Assembly: GCF_036014195.1 (NCBI RefSeq)
Contig: NZ_CP107918.1
Span: 5,828,001-5,892,000 of the forward strand
Length of the DNA stretch: 64,000 bases
DNA from: Streptomyces sp. NBC_00442
GTDB taxonomy: Bacteria > Actinomycetota > Actinomycetes > Streptomycetales > Streptomycetaceae
Direction of reading: 5' to 3'
The notes under the pieces were generated by a model. That model searched no databases, was not told the origin of the DNA, and worked only from the letters and a program-made list of their open reading frames with translations. A program made the translations under genes and the position numbers. Shown in pieces: positions 45,802 to 55,058 of this stretch. Position 1 is the stretch's first letter; every line of letters begins with the position of its first letter.

Positions 45802-48800
45802 GTGACTGGCACGTCCAAGACACCGTTCACGCACCTTCACGTCCACACCCAGTACTCGCTGCTGGACGGTGCCGCGCGGCTCAAGGACATGTTCGACGCC
45901 TGTAATGAAATGGGCATGTCGCACATCGCCATGTCCGACCACGGCAACCTCCACGGCGCCTACGACTTCTTCCATTCGGCGAAGAAGGCGGGCGTCACGC
46001 CGATCATCGGCATCGAGGCGTACGTGGCCCCCGAATCGCGGCGCAACAAGCGCAAGATCCAGTGGGGCCAGCCGCACCAGAAGCGCGACGACGTGTCCGG
46101 TTCGGGTGGTTATACGCACAAGACGATCTGGGCGGCGAACAAGACCGGTCTGCACAACCTCTTCCGGCTCTCCTCGGACGCCTACGCCGAGGGCTGGCTC
46201 CAGAAGTGGCCCCGGATGGACAAGGAGACGATCGCGCAGTGGTCGGAGGGACTCATCGCCTCCACCGGCTGCCCCTCGGGCGAGGTCCAGACCCGGCTGC
46301 GGCTCGGCCAGTTCGACGAGGCGGTGCGGGCGGCCTCCGACTACAAGGACATCTTCGGTGAGGGCCGGTACTTCCTGGAGCTGATGGACCACGGCATCGA
46401 GATCGAACGCCGGGTCCGTGACGGCCTGTTGGAGATCGGCAAGAAGCTCGACATCCCGCCGCTCGTCACCAACGACTCGCACTACACCTACGCCCACGAG
46501 GCGACCGCGCACGACGCCCTGCTGTGCATCCAGACCGGCAAGAACCTCTCGGACCCGGACCGCTTCCGCTTCGACGGCACGGGCTACTACCTCAAGTCCA
46601 CCGACGAGATGTACGCGATCGACTCCTCGGACGCCTGGCAGCAGGGCTGCGCCAACACCCTGCTGGTGGCCGAGCAGATCGACACGTCCGGCATGTTCGA
46701 GGCCAAGAACCTCATGCCGAAGTTCGAGATCCCCGACGGCTACACCGAGGTCACCTGGTTCCAGGAGGAAGTCCGGGTCGGCATGGAGCGCCGCTATCCG
46801 GGAGGTGTCCCCGAGGACCGCCAGAAGCAGGCGGAGTACGAGATGGACATCATCATCCAGATGGGGTTCCCGGGATACTTCCTCGTCGTCGCCGACTTCA
46901 TCATGTGGGCCAAGAACAACGGCATCGCGGTGGGTCCCGGCCGTGGTTCGGCGGCCGGTTCGATCGTCGCGTACGCGATGGGCATCACCGACCTCGACCC
47001 GATCACGCACGGCCTGATCTTCGAGCGGTTCCTCAACCCCGAGCGCGTCTCCATGCCCGATGTCGACATCGACTTCGACGAGCGCAGGCGCGTCGAGGTG
47101 ATCCGGTACGTGACGGAGAAGTACGGCTCCGACAAGGTCGCCATGATCGGCACCTACGGAAAGATCAAGGCGAAGAACGCCATCAAGGACTCCGCGCGCG
47201 TCCTCGGCTACCCGTACGCGATGGGCGACCGCCTCACCAAGGCGATGCCCGCCGACGTCCTCGGCAAGGGCATCGACCTCTCCGGCATCACCGACCCCAA
47301 GCACCCGCGCTACAGCGAGGCCGGCGAGATCCGGGGGATGTACGAGAACGAGCCGGACGTGAAGAAGGTCATCGACACCGCCAAGGGCGTCGAGGGCCTG
47401 GTCCGTCAGATGGGCGTGCACGCGGCCGGCGTCATCATGTCCAGCGAGCCGATCGTCGACCACGCGCCGATCTGGGTGCGGCACACCGACGGCGTGACCA
47501 TCACGCAGTGGGACTACCCGCAGTGCGAGTCGCTCGGCCTGCTGAAGATGGACTTCCTGGGCCTGCGCAACCTGACCATCATGGACGACGCCGTCAAGAT
47601 GGTGAAGGCCAACAAGGGCGTCGACCTGGAGATGCTCTCGCTCCCGCTCGACGACCCCAAGACCTTCGAACTGCTCTGCCGCGGCGACACCCTCGGCGTC
47701 TTCCAGTTCGACGGCGGCCCGATGCGCTCGCTGCTGCGCCAGATGCAGCCCGACAACTTCGAGGACATTTCCGCCGTCTCGGCCCTGTACCGGCCGGGCC
47801 CGATGGGCATGAACTCGCACACGAACTACGCCGAGCGCAAGAACGGCCGCCAGGAGATCACCCCGATCCACCCGGAGCTGGAGGAGCCGCTCAAGGAGAC
47901 CCTGGGCCTCACCTACGGCCTCATCGTCTACCAGGAGCAGGTCCAGAAGGCCGCCCAGATCATCGCCGGCTACTCGCTGGGCGAGGCCGACATCCTGCGC
48001 CGCGTGATGGGCAAGAAGAAGCCCGAGGAGCTGGCGAAGAACTTCGTCCTGTTCCAGGGCGGCGCCAAGGAGAAGGGCTACTCGGACGCGGCGATCCAGG
48101 CCCTGTGGGACGTCCTGGTCCCGTTCGCCGGATACGCGTTCAACAAGGCGCACTCCTCGGCGTACGGCCTGGTCACCTACTGGACCGCGTACCTCAAGGC
48201 CAACTACCCGGCCGAGTACATGGCGGCGCTGCTCACCTCGGTGAAGGACGACAAGGACAAGTCGGCCGTCTATCTGAACGAGTGCCGGCGCATGGGCATC
48301 AAGGTGCTCCCGCCGAACGTCAACGAGTCGGTGCACAACTTCGCCGCTCAGGGCGACGACGTGATCCTGTTCGGCCTTGAGGCCGTCCGCAACGTCGGCA
48401 CCAACGTGGTGGAGTCGATCATCCGGTCGCGCAAGACCAAGGGGAAGTTCAGCTCCTTCCCCGACTACCTCGACAAGGTCGAGGTGGTCGCCTGCAACAA
48501 GCGCACCACGGAATCGCTCATCAAGGCGGGCGCCTTCGACACGATGGGCCACACCCGCAAGGGCCTCACCGCCCAGTTCGAGCCCATGATCGACAACGTG
48601 GTGCAGGTCAAGCGCAAGGAGGCCGAGGGCCAGTTCGACCTCTTCGGCGGCATGGGAGAGCAGGACACCAGCGAGCCGGGCTTCGGGCTCGACGTGGAGT
48701 TCGGCGACGTGGAGTGGGAGAAGTCCTACCTGCTGGCCCAGGAGCGCGAGATGCTCGGCCTGTACGTGTCCGACCACCCGCTCTTCGGCCTGGAGCACGT

Positions 48801-49350
48801 GCTGTCCGACAAGGCGGACGCGGGCATCGGCCAGCTCACCGGCGGGGACTACTCGGACGGCTCGATCGTCACCATCGGCGGCATCATCTCGGGCCTCCAG
48901 CGCAAGATGACCAAGCAGGGCAACGCCTGGGCGATCGCCACCGTCGAGGACCTGGCCGGCTCCATCGAGTGCATGTTCTTCCCGGCCACGTACCAGCTGG
49001 TGTCGACCCAGCTCGTCGAGGACGCCGTGGTGTTCGTCAAGGGCCGCCTCGACAAGCGCGAGGACATCCCGCGCCTGGTCGCGATGGAGCTGATGGTCCC
49101 CGACCTCTCGTCGGCGGGCACCAACGCGCCGGTCGTCCTGACCATCCCCACCGTCAAGGTCACCCCGCCGATGGTCAGCAGGCTCGGCGAGATCCTGGGG
49201 CACCACCGGGGCAACACCGAGGTCCGCATCAAGCTCCAGGGGCCGCGCTCGACGACCGTGCTGCGGCTCGACCGGCACCGGGTCCAGCCGGATCCCGCCC
49301 TCTTCGGCGACCTGAAGGTACTGCTCGGCCCGTCCTGCCTGGCCGGCTGA
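45802..49350 (+). CDS. dnaE: DNA polymerase III subunit alpha DnaE
   Basis: A 1182-residue replicative DNA polymerase. The N-terminal PHP domain starts FTHLHVHTQYSLLDGAARLK and carries MSDHGNLHGAYDF. The polymerase active-site acidic residues lie in SMPDVDIDFDERRRVEV (about residues 417-433), with GPGRGSAAGSIVAYAMGITD before them. Later come the tandem HhH region and an OB fold (VTIGGIISGLQRKMTKQGN) near the C-terminus. GTG 45802 is favoured over TTG 45787 because GGAGG lies 7 nt upstream of it. Essential, replicates the chromosome. Confidence 0.96.
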   Translation: MTGTSKTPFTHLHVHTQYSLLDGAARLKDMFDACNEMGMSHIAMSDHGNLHGAYDFFHSAKKAGVTPIIGIEAYVAPESRRNKRKIQWGQPHQKRDDVSGSGGYTHKTIWAANKTGLHNLFRLSSDAYAEGWLQKWPRMDKETIAQWSEGLIASTGCPSGEVQTRLRLGQFDEAVRAASDYKDIFGEGRYFLELMDHGIEIERRVRDGLLEIGKKLDIPPLVTNDSHYTYAHEATAHDALLCIQTGKNLSDPDRFRFDGTGYYLKSTDEMYAIDSSDAWQQGCANTLLVAEQIDTSGMFEAKNLMPKFEIPDGYTEVTWFQEEVRVGMERRYPGGVPEDRQKQAEYEMDIIIQMGFPGYFLVVADFIMWAKNNGIAVGPGRGSAAGSIVAYAMGITDLDPITHGLIFERFLNPERVSMPDVDIDFDERRRVEVIRYVTEKYGSDKVAMIGTYGKIKAKNAIKDSARVLGYPYAMGDRLTKAMPADVLGKGIDLSGITDPKHPRYSEAGEIRGMYENEPDVKKVIDTAKGVEGLVRQMGVHAAGVIMSSEPIVDHAPIWVRHTDGVTITQWDYPQCESLGLLKMDFLGLRNLTIMDDAVKMVKANKGVDLEMLSLPLDDPKTFELLCRGDTLGVFQFDGGPMRSLLRQMQPDNFEDISAVSALYRPGPMGMNSHTNYAERKNGRQEITPIHPELEEPLKETLGLTYGLIVYQEQVQKAAQIIAGYSLGEADILRRVMGKKKPEELAKNFVLFQGGAKEKGYSDAAIQALWDVLVPFAGYAFNKAHSSAYGLVTYWTAYLKANYPAEYMAALLTSVKDDKDKSAVYLNECRRMGIKVLPPNVNESVHNFAAQGDDVILFGLEAVRNVGTNVVESIIRSRKTKGKFSSFPDYLDKVEVVACNKRTTESLIKAGAFDTMGHTRKGLTAQFEPMIDNVVQVKRKEAEGQFDLFGGMGEQDTSEPGFGLDVEFGDVEWEKSYLLAQEREMLGLYVSDHPLFGLEHVLSDKADAGIGQLTGGDYSDGSIVTIGGIISGLQRKMTKQGNAWAIATVEDLAGSIECMFFPATYQLVSTQLVEDAVVFVKGRLDKREDIPRLVAMELMVPDLSSAGTNAPVVLTIPTVKVTPPMVSRLGEILGHHRGNTEVRIKLQGPRSTTVLRLDRHRVQPDPALFGDLKVLLGPSCLAG

Positions 49351-49367
49351 GTCCCGGCACGTCCCGT

Positions 49368-49413
49368 GCACGGGAAAGGGGCGCACCCCACGGGGTGCGC
49401 CCCTTTCCCGTGC
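49368..49413. terminator. Bidirectional terminator after dnaE
   Basis: Two 22-nt arms (49368-49389 and 49392-49413) are perfectly complementary. The stem lies 18 nt past dnaE and 10 nt before the stop of the convergent small gene, so it can serve both. Confidence 0.9.
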
Positions 49414-49422
49414 GACGACGGG

Positions 49423-49602
49423 CTAGTTATGACCGAAGCGACGCTGGTGCTTACGGGCAACATCCGCCGGGCTGCCCTGACCCTGCGACTGCGGCATGGC
49501 CTGGGACTCGAAGGCAGTGGACTTGGACTCCTCCTGACCGCGCTCGGCGGCGCTGGAGCGGTCCTGCTGACTGCCCGACTTGCGGTTCTTGTTCTTGGCC
49601 AT
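49423..49602 (-). CDS. Small hydrophilic protein of unknown function
   Basis: A 59-residue polar protein beginning MAKNKNRKSGSQQDRSSAAE and ending DVARKHQRRFGHN. It is rich in Lys, Gln, Ser and Arg and has no hydrophobic stretch, so it is probably disordered or nucleic-acid binding. ATG 49602 has a strong AGGAGG site 7 nt upstream, and the reading frame is bounded by a terminator. I recall very similar short proteins in other Streptomyces, but cannot name a family. Function unknown. Confidence 0.75.
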   Translation of the reverse strand: MAKNKNRKSGSQQDRSSAAERGQEESKSTAFESQAMPQSQGQGSPADVARKHQRRFGHN

Positions 49603-49865
49603 GGTGCTGCCTCCTGTGGGGGAACTCGGGGCCAGGGCCGCTGTCAGACTCACACAGAAGGACAAAGGTCGCATTTCGGATCATTACCGTGCGTGACGGC
49701 AGGGTGACGCCCCAATCCGCCACGCCGATGATCGAGTTCCGGTGCTCAACCCCTGCGCGGTCGGGCAGACTCGAAGGAAACCCGAAGTTCATTCGGTGAT
49801 CTTTCGCACCCCGCTGCTGATTTCTTTTTCTTCGGCTTTTCCGTTCCCGAAAGAGGGTGGAACGC

Positions 49866-51116
49866 ATGGACCGCTGCGTCGTCCTGGTGGATGCCGGCTA
49901 CCTGCTCGGTGCCGCCGCGAGTCTGCTCGCCGGAGAGCCGGCCCGTTCCCGCATCACCGTCGACCATGCCGCCCTGATCCAGGGGCTCCGCGAGCGCGCC
50001 GAGGCCGACACCCAGCAACCCCTCCTGCGCATCTACTGGTTCGACGGCGCCCCCGACCGGGTCCCGCAGCCCGAGCACCGCCGGCTGCGCGTGATGCCCA
50101 GGGTGACGGTCCGCCTCGGCGCTCTGACCCGCAGCGACGGACGCTGGGCGCAGAAGGGCGTGGACGCGGCGATGCACGCCGAGCTGACCGAACTCGCCCG
50201 CAACCGGGCCTGCTCGGACGTGGTCCTGGTGACCGGCGACGGCGACCTGCTTCCGGGTCTCATGTCCGCCAAGGAACACGGCGTCGCCGTGCACCTGTGG
50301 GCCGTGCAGGCCGCCGACGGCGACTACAACCAGTCCGAGGACCTCGTCGCCGAGGCCGACGAACGCCGGGTGCTCGACCGCGCCTGGATCACCCGCGCGG
50401 TCCGCGCCAGGGACCTCACCGGCATCTGCGCTCCCGCCCCCGCCCCGCGCCCCGAGATCGCCGCGATCCTCTCCGCCCCGCTGCCCGAATCGGCGCTCGC
50501 CGCCTCGGCCGAGCGGGCCGCCGAGGCCCAGGCCGCGGCGGTGCGGGACGCCGCGGCGCCGCCGGAGGCACCCAGCGAGAACGGCGCCGCGGTGCCCGGC
50601 CCGACCGGCGCCAAGGGCGTACCGACCCCGAAGGACCTGGCCTCCCTGCGCGGCCCCGGCAGCGCCCCGGCCGCCCCCGCGCAGCCCGCGTCGGCCACCC
50701 TGCGCTGGTCCTCCGACAAGGGCTGGGTGGAGCGGCCGGGCTCCGCGCTCGGCGAATCCCCCGAGACGGCGTCCCTGCCCACGCTCGCGCAGCTCACCAG
50801 CGCCGAGCAGCGCTGGGCCGACCGCGAGGAGGACATCACCACCGTGGGCGGCGACCCCTACGAAGTGGGCCAGGTCTTCGCGCGGCGCTGGATGGAACGC
50901 CTCCCCGAGCCCACGCATGTACAGAAGCTGTCCACCATGTACCCCCGCATCCCGCACCGCATCGACGGTGAACTCCTGCGCTACGCCGCCCGGTTCGGAC
51001 TTCTCGCGCACAAGGACGACCAGATCGACGAGCACGACCGGTACGCGATCCGGGCCGGGTTCTGGCGCGAGATCGACGTACGGGCGGCCGCCGAGCGCCA
51101 GCCGGCCGGCGAGTAG
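49866..51116 (+). CDS. NYN-domain (LabA/PIN-like) protein
   Basis: A 416-residue protein. The N-terminal NYN domain is seen in CVVLVDAGYLLGAAASLLAG (about residues 5-24, first acidic residue), RIYWFDGAPD, KGVDAAMHAELTELARN (about 97-113) and DVVLVTGDGDLLPGLMSAKE (about 117-136). These acidic residues would form a metal-dependent RNase site as in PIN-like proteins. A Pro/Ala-rich linker (about 190-310) joins a C-terminal region beginning GQVFARRWMERLPEPTHVQK, which might be OST-HTH-like (uncertain). ATG 49866 is preferred to GTG 49857, which is itself part of the ribosome-binding region. RNA targets are unknown. Confidence 0.85.
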   Translation: MDRCVVLVDAGYLLGAAASLLAGEPARSRITVDHAALIQGLRERAEADTQQPLLRIYWFDGAPDRVPQPEHRRLRVMPRVTVRLGALTRSDGRWAQKGVDAAMHAELTELARNRACSDVVLVTGDGDLLPGLMSAKEHGVAVHLWAVQAADGDYNQSEDLVAEADERRVLDRAWITRAVRARDLTGICAPAPAPRPEIAAILSAPLPESALAASAERAAEAQAAAVRDAAAPPEAPSENGAAVPGPTGAKGVPTPKDLASLRGPGSAPAAPAQPASATLRWSSDKGWVERPGSALGESPETASLPTLAQLTSAEQRWADREEDITTVGGDPYEVGQVFARRWMERLPEPTHVQKLSTMYPRIPHRIDGELLRYAARFGLLAHKDDQIDEHDRYAIRAGFWREIDVRAAAERQPAGE

Positions 51117-51190
51117 CCCCGCGCCGCGGGGGCCGCCGGGGGCCGCCCCCGGGGCGGGAGCGGTCCCCGGACCCCTTAGGCTCGTTCTCC

Positions 51191-52198
51191 GTGAGTACCG
51201 GCACAGCAGCGGCACGGGCCGGCACCGTTTGCGCGGTGCGGGGCCTGGTCAAGACGTACCCCGCGGCGCGGGGCGGGCGAGGTGCGCCCGGTACGCCCGA
51301 GGTCCGGGCCACCGACGGGATCAGCCTGGACGTGCGGGGCGGCGAGATCTTCGGCCTGCTCGGCCCCAACGGCGCCGGCAAGTCCACCCTCGTACGCCAA
51401 CTGACCGGGCTCATGCGGCCCGACGCCGGCACGGTCGACGTGCTCGGGCACGACCTGGTCCGCCACCCCGAACGCGCGGCCCGCCTCATCGCCTACCTCG
51501 GCCAGGAATCGACCGCGCTCGACGAGCTGACCGTCGCGCTCGCCGCCGAGACCACCGGCCGGCTGCGCGGACTCACCCTGCGCGAGGCGCGCGCCGAACG
51601 CGACGCCGTCCTCGCCGAACTGGGCCTCGGAGACATCGCCGGGCGCCCGCTCAAGAAGCTCTCCGGCGGCCAGCGGCGCCTGGCCTGCTTCGCCACCGCC
51701 CTCGTCGGCGAGCGCCCCGTCCTGGTCCTGGACGAGCCCACCACCGGCATGGACCCGGTGGCCCGGCGGGCCGTGTGGTCCGCCGTCGACCGGCGCCGGG
51801 CCGAACGCGGCGCCACCGTCCTGCTCGTCACCCACAACGTCATCGAGGCCGAGACCGTGCTCGACCGGGTCGCCGTGATGGAACGCGGCAAGGTCATCGC
51901 CTGCGACACCCCCGCCGGGCTCAAGGCCCGCGTCGCCGACGAGGTGCGGGTCGAGCTCGTGTGGCGCGACCGCGCCCCCGTCGAGGTCCCGGAGGTCGCG
52001 GCGCTGCGCGCGGCGGCCCAGGAGTCCGGCCGGCGCTGGACGCTGCGGCTCAGCCCCGAGCGGGCCCGTGCCGCGGTCGCGACCGTCACCGGCGGCCCGG
52101 CCTTCGCCGCGCTCGACGACTTCACCCTGGCCACGCCGAGCCTGGAAGACGTCTACCTCGCCCTCGGCGGCCGCACGGAAGGGCTGGTGAAGGCGTGA
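51191..52198 (+). CDS. ABC transporter ATP-binding protein
   Basis: A 335-residue ABC ATPase of the drug/antibiotic exporter type. Walker A is GLLGPNGAGKSTLVRQL (about residues 55-71), the signature KKLSGGQRRLACFATAL (about 155-171), Walker B VLVLDEPTTGMDP (about 176-188) and the His switch LLVTHNVIEAETVL. A C-terminal extension of about 90 residues follows. GTG at 51191. Unlike the ATPase at 4503, all catalytic residues are present. Its stop overlaps the permease GTG (GTGA). Confidence 0.94.
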   Translation: MSTGTAAARAGTVCAVRGLVKTYPAARGGRGAPGTPEVRATDGISLDVRGGEIFGLLGPNGAGKSTLVRQLTGLMRPDAGTVDVLGHDLVRHPERAARLIAYLGQESTALDELTVALAAETTGRLRGLTLREARAERDAVLAELGLGDIAGRPLKKLSGGQRRLACFATALVGERPVLVLDEPTTGMDPVARRAVWSAVDRRRAERGATVLLVTHNVIEAETVLDRVAVMERGKVIACDTPAGLKARVADEVRVELVWRDRAPVEVPEVAALRAAAQESGRRWTLRLSPERARAAVATVTGGPAFAALDDFTLATPSLEDVYLALGGRTEGLVKA

Positions 52199-53040
52199 GC
52201 GCCATTCCCCTGGAGAGCACCGTCGAGACGGTCGGCGGCCGGACCCCGCTCAGCGGGACCGCCGAGCGCCCCGGCGCCGACGACGCCGCACCGCTCGCCC
52301 CCCGGGCCCGCCTGCTGCCCGCGCTCGCCGCCGTCTACCGCGCCCAGCTCTCACGGGCCAGGGTCTCCCGCATCCCGCTCCTGTTCGTCGCCACGTTCCA
52401 GTCCGTCGGCATCATGATCCTCATGCGGGGCGTCGTGGACGGCGGGAGCGAGGCCCGTGCGGTGGTCGCCGGATCGAGCGTGCTCGTCGTCGCCTTCGTC
52501 GCGCTCAACCTGCTCGCCCAGTACTTCGGCCGGCTGCGCGCCGACGGCGGCCTCGACCACTACGCGACGCTGCCCGTGCCGCCCGCCTCCGTGGTCCTCG
52601 GCACCGCCGCCGCGTACGCCTCGTTCACCGTGCCCGGCACCGCCGTCACCGCCGTCCTCGGCTGCCTCCTGTTCGGCCTTCCGATGGGACACCTGTGGAT
52701 CCTGGCCGCGGTGATCCCGCTCGCCGGAGCCGCCCTTTCCGGGCTGGGCGCGGCCCTCGGGCTGCTCGCGCCGCGCCAGGAACTCGCCACGCTGTTCGGC
52801 CAGTTGGGCATGTCGGCTGCGCTGCTGCTCGGCGTGCTCCCGGCGTCCCGGCTGCCGGGCCCCATCGCGTACGCCCGTGATCTGCTGCCCTCCACCTACG
52901 GGGTGGAGGCCTTCGCGCACAGCTTCGACGCGCACCCCGACTGGGGTCTGGTCGGGCTCGACCTCGGCGTGTGCGCGGCCGTCGGCGTCGTCTCGCTGGC
53001 CGCGGCGGCGTGGGCCTATCGCCGGGCAGCGGTCCGGTGA
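52195..53040 (+). CDS. ABC-2 type transporter permease
   Basis: A 281-residue membrane protein with about six membrane segments from residue 60 on. It carries ABC-2 features including the region LLPSTYGVEAFAHSFDAHPD near the C-terminus. A Pro/Ala-rich N-terminus of about 45 residues precedes the first segment. GTG 52195 overlaps the ATPase stop, so the two form a translationally coupled export pair. The substrate cannot be inferred. Confidence 0.92.
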   Translation: MSAIPLESTVETVGGRTPLSGTAERPGADDAAPLAPRARLLPALAAVYRAQLSRARVSRIPLLFVATFQSVGIMILMRGVVDGGSEARAVVAGSSVLVVAFVALNLLAQYFGRLRADGGLDHYATLPVPPASVVLGTAAAYASFTVPGTAVTAVLGCLLFGLPMGHLWILAAVIPLAGAALSGLGAALGLLAPRQELATLFGQLGMSAALLLGVLPASRLPGPIAYARDLLPSTYGVEAFAHSFDAHPDWGLVGLDLGVCAAVGVVSLAAAAWAYRRAAVR

Positions 53041-53074
53041 GGCGGCCCACGGACACGCCTGGCACGATGTCAGG

Positions 53075-53728
53075 GTGACCGCACCTCTGACACCGCCCCA
53101 TCAGCAGCCCCCGGGCGACGACCCGTGGCAGACGCACGCCGAGGGAGCCCGTCCCGGGCCCGTCGAGGAGGCGCCCACCATGAAGAAGGACGTGCGGGAC
53201 GCGGTGATCGTCGCCGTCGCGGTGACGGTGGCCGGGGTGGCGCTCGGACTGCTGTGGCTGTGGCTCGCTCCGCGCGTGCCGCTCATCGCCGACGACAAGG
53301 CCGTCTTCCTCAAGGACACCGAGGGGGAGGAGGCGATCGGCGGTGACGGAACGTTCATCTTGCTGGCGCTCGGGCTCGGCGCGCTGAGCGCGGTCGCTGT
53401 CTTCCTGTTCCGCCGCAAGGGCGGCATCCCCCTGGTCGTCGGCCTCGCCGTCGGCAGCCTGCTCGGCTCGGTCCTCGCCTGGCGCCTGGGCATCTGGCTC
53501 GGGCCGAACCAGGACGTGGTGGCCGCGGCCAAGGCGGCCGGCAAGGGCGTCACCTTCGACGCCCCGCTCAAGCTCGACGCCAAGGGCGCGCTGCTGGCCT
53601 GGCCGATCGCCGCGATGGGCGTCCACCTGGGCCTCACGGCCCTGTTCGGGCCCCGCGACCCGGAGCCGGCGTGGCAGGTGCCCCCGCTGGACGCGGACCC
53701 GGCAGGACCGGGCACGTCCGGCCTCTGA
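53075..53728 (+). CDS. DUF2567-like membrane protein
   Basis: A 217-residue protein with four membrane segments (about residues 42-66, 92-111, 117-136, 175-192). The sequences VTVAGVALGLLWLWLAPRVP and LGALSAVAVFLFRRKGGIPL and the following LAWRLGIWLGPNQDV resemble actinobacterial DUF2567 proteins. The family name is from memory and moderate in certainty. GTG at 53075 follows TCAGG and is 34 nt after the permease gene, so the three may be one operon. Function unknown. Confidence 0.75.
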   Translation: MTAPLTPPHQQPPGDDPWQTHAEGARPGPVEEAPTMKKDVRDAVIVAVAVTVAGVALGLLWLWLAPRVPLIADDKAVFLKDTEGEEAIGGDGTFILLALGLGALSAVAVFLFRRKGGIPLVVGLAVGSLLGSVLAWRLGIWLGPNQDVVAAAKAAGKGVTFDAPLKLDAKGALLAWPIAAMGVHLGLTALFGPRDPEPAWQVPPLDADPAGPGTSGL

Positions 53729-53761
53729 GCGCCCCCGCACGGGCCCGGCCCGGAAAGGCCC

Positions 53762-54256
53762 CTACACGCGCCCGATCGGCGCCAGCAGGGCTCCGGTGAG
53801 GGCCGCCAGATCGGCGGGGGACAGCTCGACCTCCAGGCCGCGCCGGCCCGCCGAGACACAGATCGTGGCGTGCGCCGACGCCGAGTCGTCCAGGACCGTA
53901 CGGAGCTTCTTGCGCTGGCCGAGCGGCGAGATGCCGCCCCGCACATAGCCGGTGGTGCGCTCGGCGGCCGCCGGATCGGCCATCGCGGCCCGCTTGCCGC
54001 CGACCGCCGAGGCGAGCGCCTTGAGGTCGAGCGAGCCCGCCACCGGAACCACGGCCACCGTCAGCTCGCCGTCCACGTCGGCGACCAGCGTCTTGAACAC
54101 CCGCTCCGCGCTCACCCCGAGGGCCTGCGCCGCCTCCTCGCCGTACGAGGCGGAGGCCGGGTCGTGCGCGTAGGCGTGCACGGTGAACGCGGTGCCCGCA
54201 GCCGTCAGGGCCACCGTCGCCGGGGTGCCGCCGCTCTGCTGCTTCTTCTTGGCCAA
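53762..54256 (-). CDS. ybaK: YbaK/EbsC family Cys-tRNA(Pro)/Cys-tRNA(Cys) deacylase
   Basis: A 164-residue trans-editing enzyme that hydrolyses mischarged Cys-tRNA(Pro). Family segments include VFKTLVADVDGELTVAVVPV with the catalytic Lys (about residue 55), GSLDLKALASAVGGKRAAMA, RTTGYVRGGISPLGQRKKL and the final LEVELSPADLAALTGALLAP. The start is TTG at 54256 with GGAGGG 7 nt upstream. It converges on the DUF2567-like gene and is followed by the Lon-like gene (18 nt upstream, same direction). Confidence 0.92.
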   Translation of the reverse strand: MAKKKQQSGGTPATVALTAAGTAFTVHAYAHDPASASYGEEAAQALGVSAERVFKTLVADVDGELTVAVVPVAGSLDLKALASAVGGKRAAMADPAAAERTTGYVRGGISPLGQRKKLRTVLDDSASAHATICVSAGRRGLEVELSPADLAALTGALLAPIGRV

Positions 54257-54273
54257 GGCGGCCCTCCGCTCGG

Positions 54274-55053
54274 TCAGTTGGGGCTGGTCGGGGTGCGCGT
54301 CAGATCCACCGCGGGCAGCGAGGGCAGATGGCGGATGACCGCCGTCTCCGCGCGCAGCAGCTGCAGTTCCTCGCGCAGCCGGGTCGCGGTGTCGGGCGCC
54401 TGGAGCAGGCGCTGCTTGGCCGGGACGTCCAGGACGGCGGCCGCGGCGACCAGATAGGACACGACGGAGGGCTCGTCGGGCAGGTCGGCGGTGCCGGCCA
54501 GCGACCGTTCACGGGCGCCCGCGAGCCGCTTCTGGTACGAGCGGAACGCCCGCAGGACGCCCTCGGCGAGCGCGCCCGCCTCCTCGCCCGGCTCCTCGGG
54601 CACCTCCTCGTACTCGGCCGTCAGATACGGCCCGCTCGCGTCGACCGACAGGATGCGGATGCGCGACGTGCCGGTGGCGAGCACCTCGAAGCTGCCGTCC
54701 GGGCGCTCCCGGATGGTGGCCGCGTCCGCGACGCAGCCCACCCGGTGGAAGGCCTGGATCGGATCGGCGCCAAAGCCGGCGGCGGGGCCCTTGTCGGCCG
54801 TCGCGGTGCGGTCGGGAAGCCCGGGGGCGGTCGGGGCGACCTCCCGCCCGTCCCGGATCGCCACGACGGCGAAGCGGCGCGGCTCGTCGCCGGCGTCGTC
54901 CTCGGGGCCGGACGGGCCGGAAGCGTCGGTGCCGGTCTTCAGCAGATCGCGCATCATGGCGCGATAGCGCTCCTCGAAGATGTTCAGCGGCAGGACGAGC
55001 CCGGGGAACAGGACCGAGTTGAGCGGGAAGAGGGGGAGGCGTGCGGTGGTCAC
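54274..55053 (-). CDS. LON peptidase substrate-binding domain protein
   Basis: A 259-residue protein of the Lon N-terminal-domain family. The N-terminus LPLFPLNSVLFPGLVLPLNIFEE and YRAMMRDLL is unmistakable, followed by VAVVAIRDGREV and a helical C-terminal part (VVSYLVAAAAVLDVPAKQRL). It lacks the AAA and protease parts of Lon, so it may bind substrate or act as an adaptor; the role is unknown. GTG 55053 is preferred to the longer frame to 55116 because the family N-terminus begins three residues later (MTTARLPLFP) and GTTGTG has no better site upstream. Confidence 0.9.
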   Translation of the reverse strand: MTTARLPLFPLNSVLFPGLVLPLNIFEERYRAMMRDLLKTGTDASGPSGPEDDAGDEPRRFAVVAIRDGREVAPTAPGLPDRTATADKGPAAGFGADPIQAFHRVGCVADAATIRERPDGSFEVLATGTSRIRILSVDASGPYLTAEYEEVPEEPGEEAGALAEGVLRAFRSYQKRLAGARERSLAGTADLPDEPSVVSYLVAAAAVLDVPAKQRLLQAPDTATRLREELQLLRAETAVIRHLPSLPAVDLTRTPTSPN

Positions 55054-55058
55054 AACGC

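Noticed and set aside
45562..49386. Leftward frame of about 1275 codons antisense to dnaE, fused to the DUF2252 frame
   Set aside because: High-G+C DNA leaves the opposite strand free of stops. The sequence has no domain sense and dnaE is certain on the other strand.
51117..51190. Very G+C-rich spacer after the NYN gene as a terminator
   Set aside because: Self-complementary G and C runs occur throughout this DNA and no single clear stem stands out.
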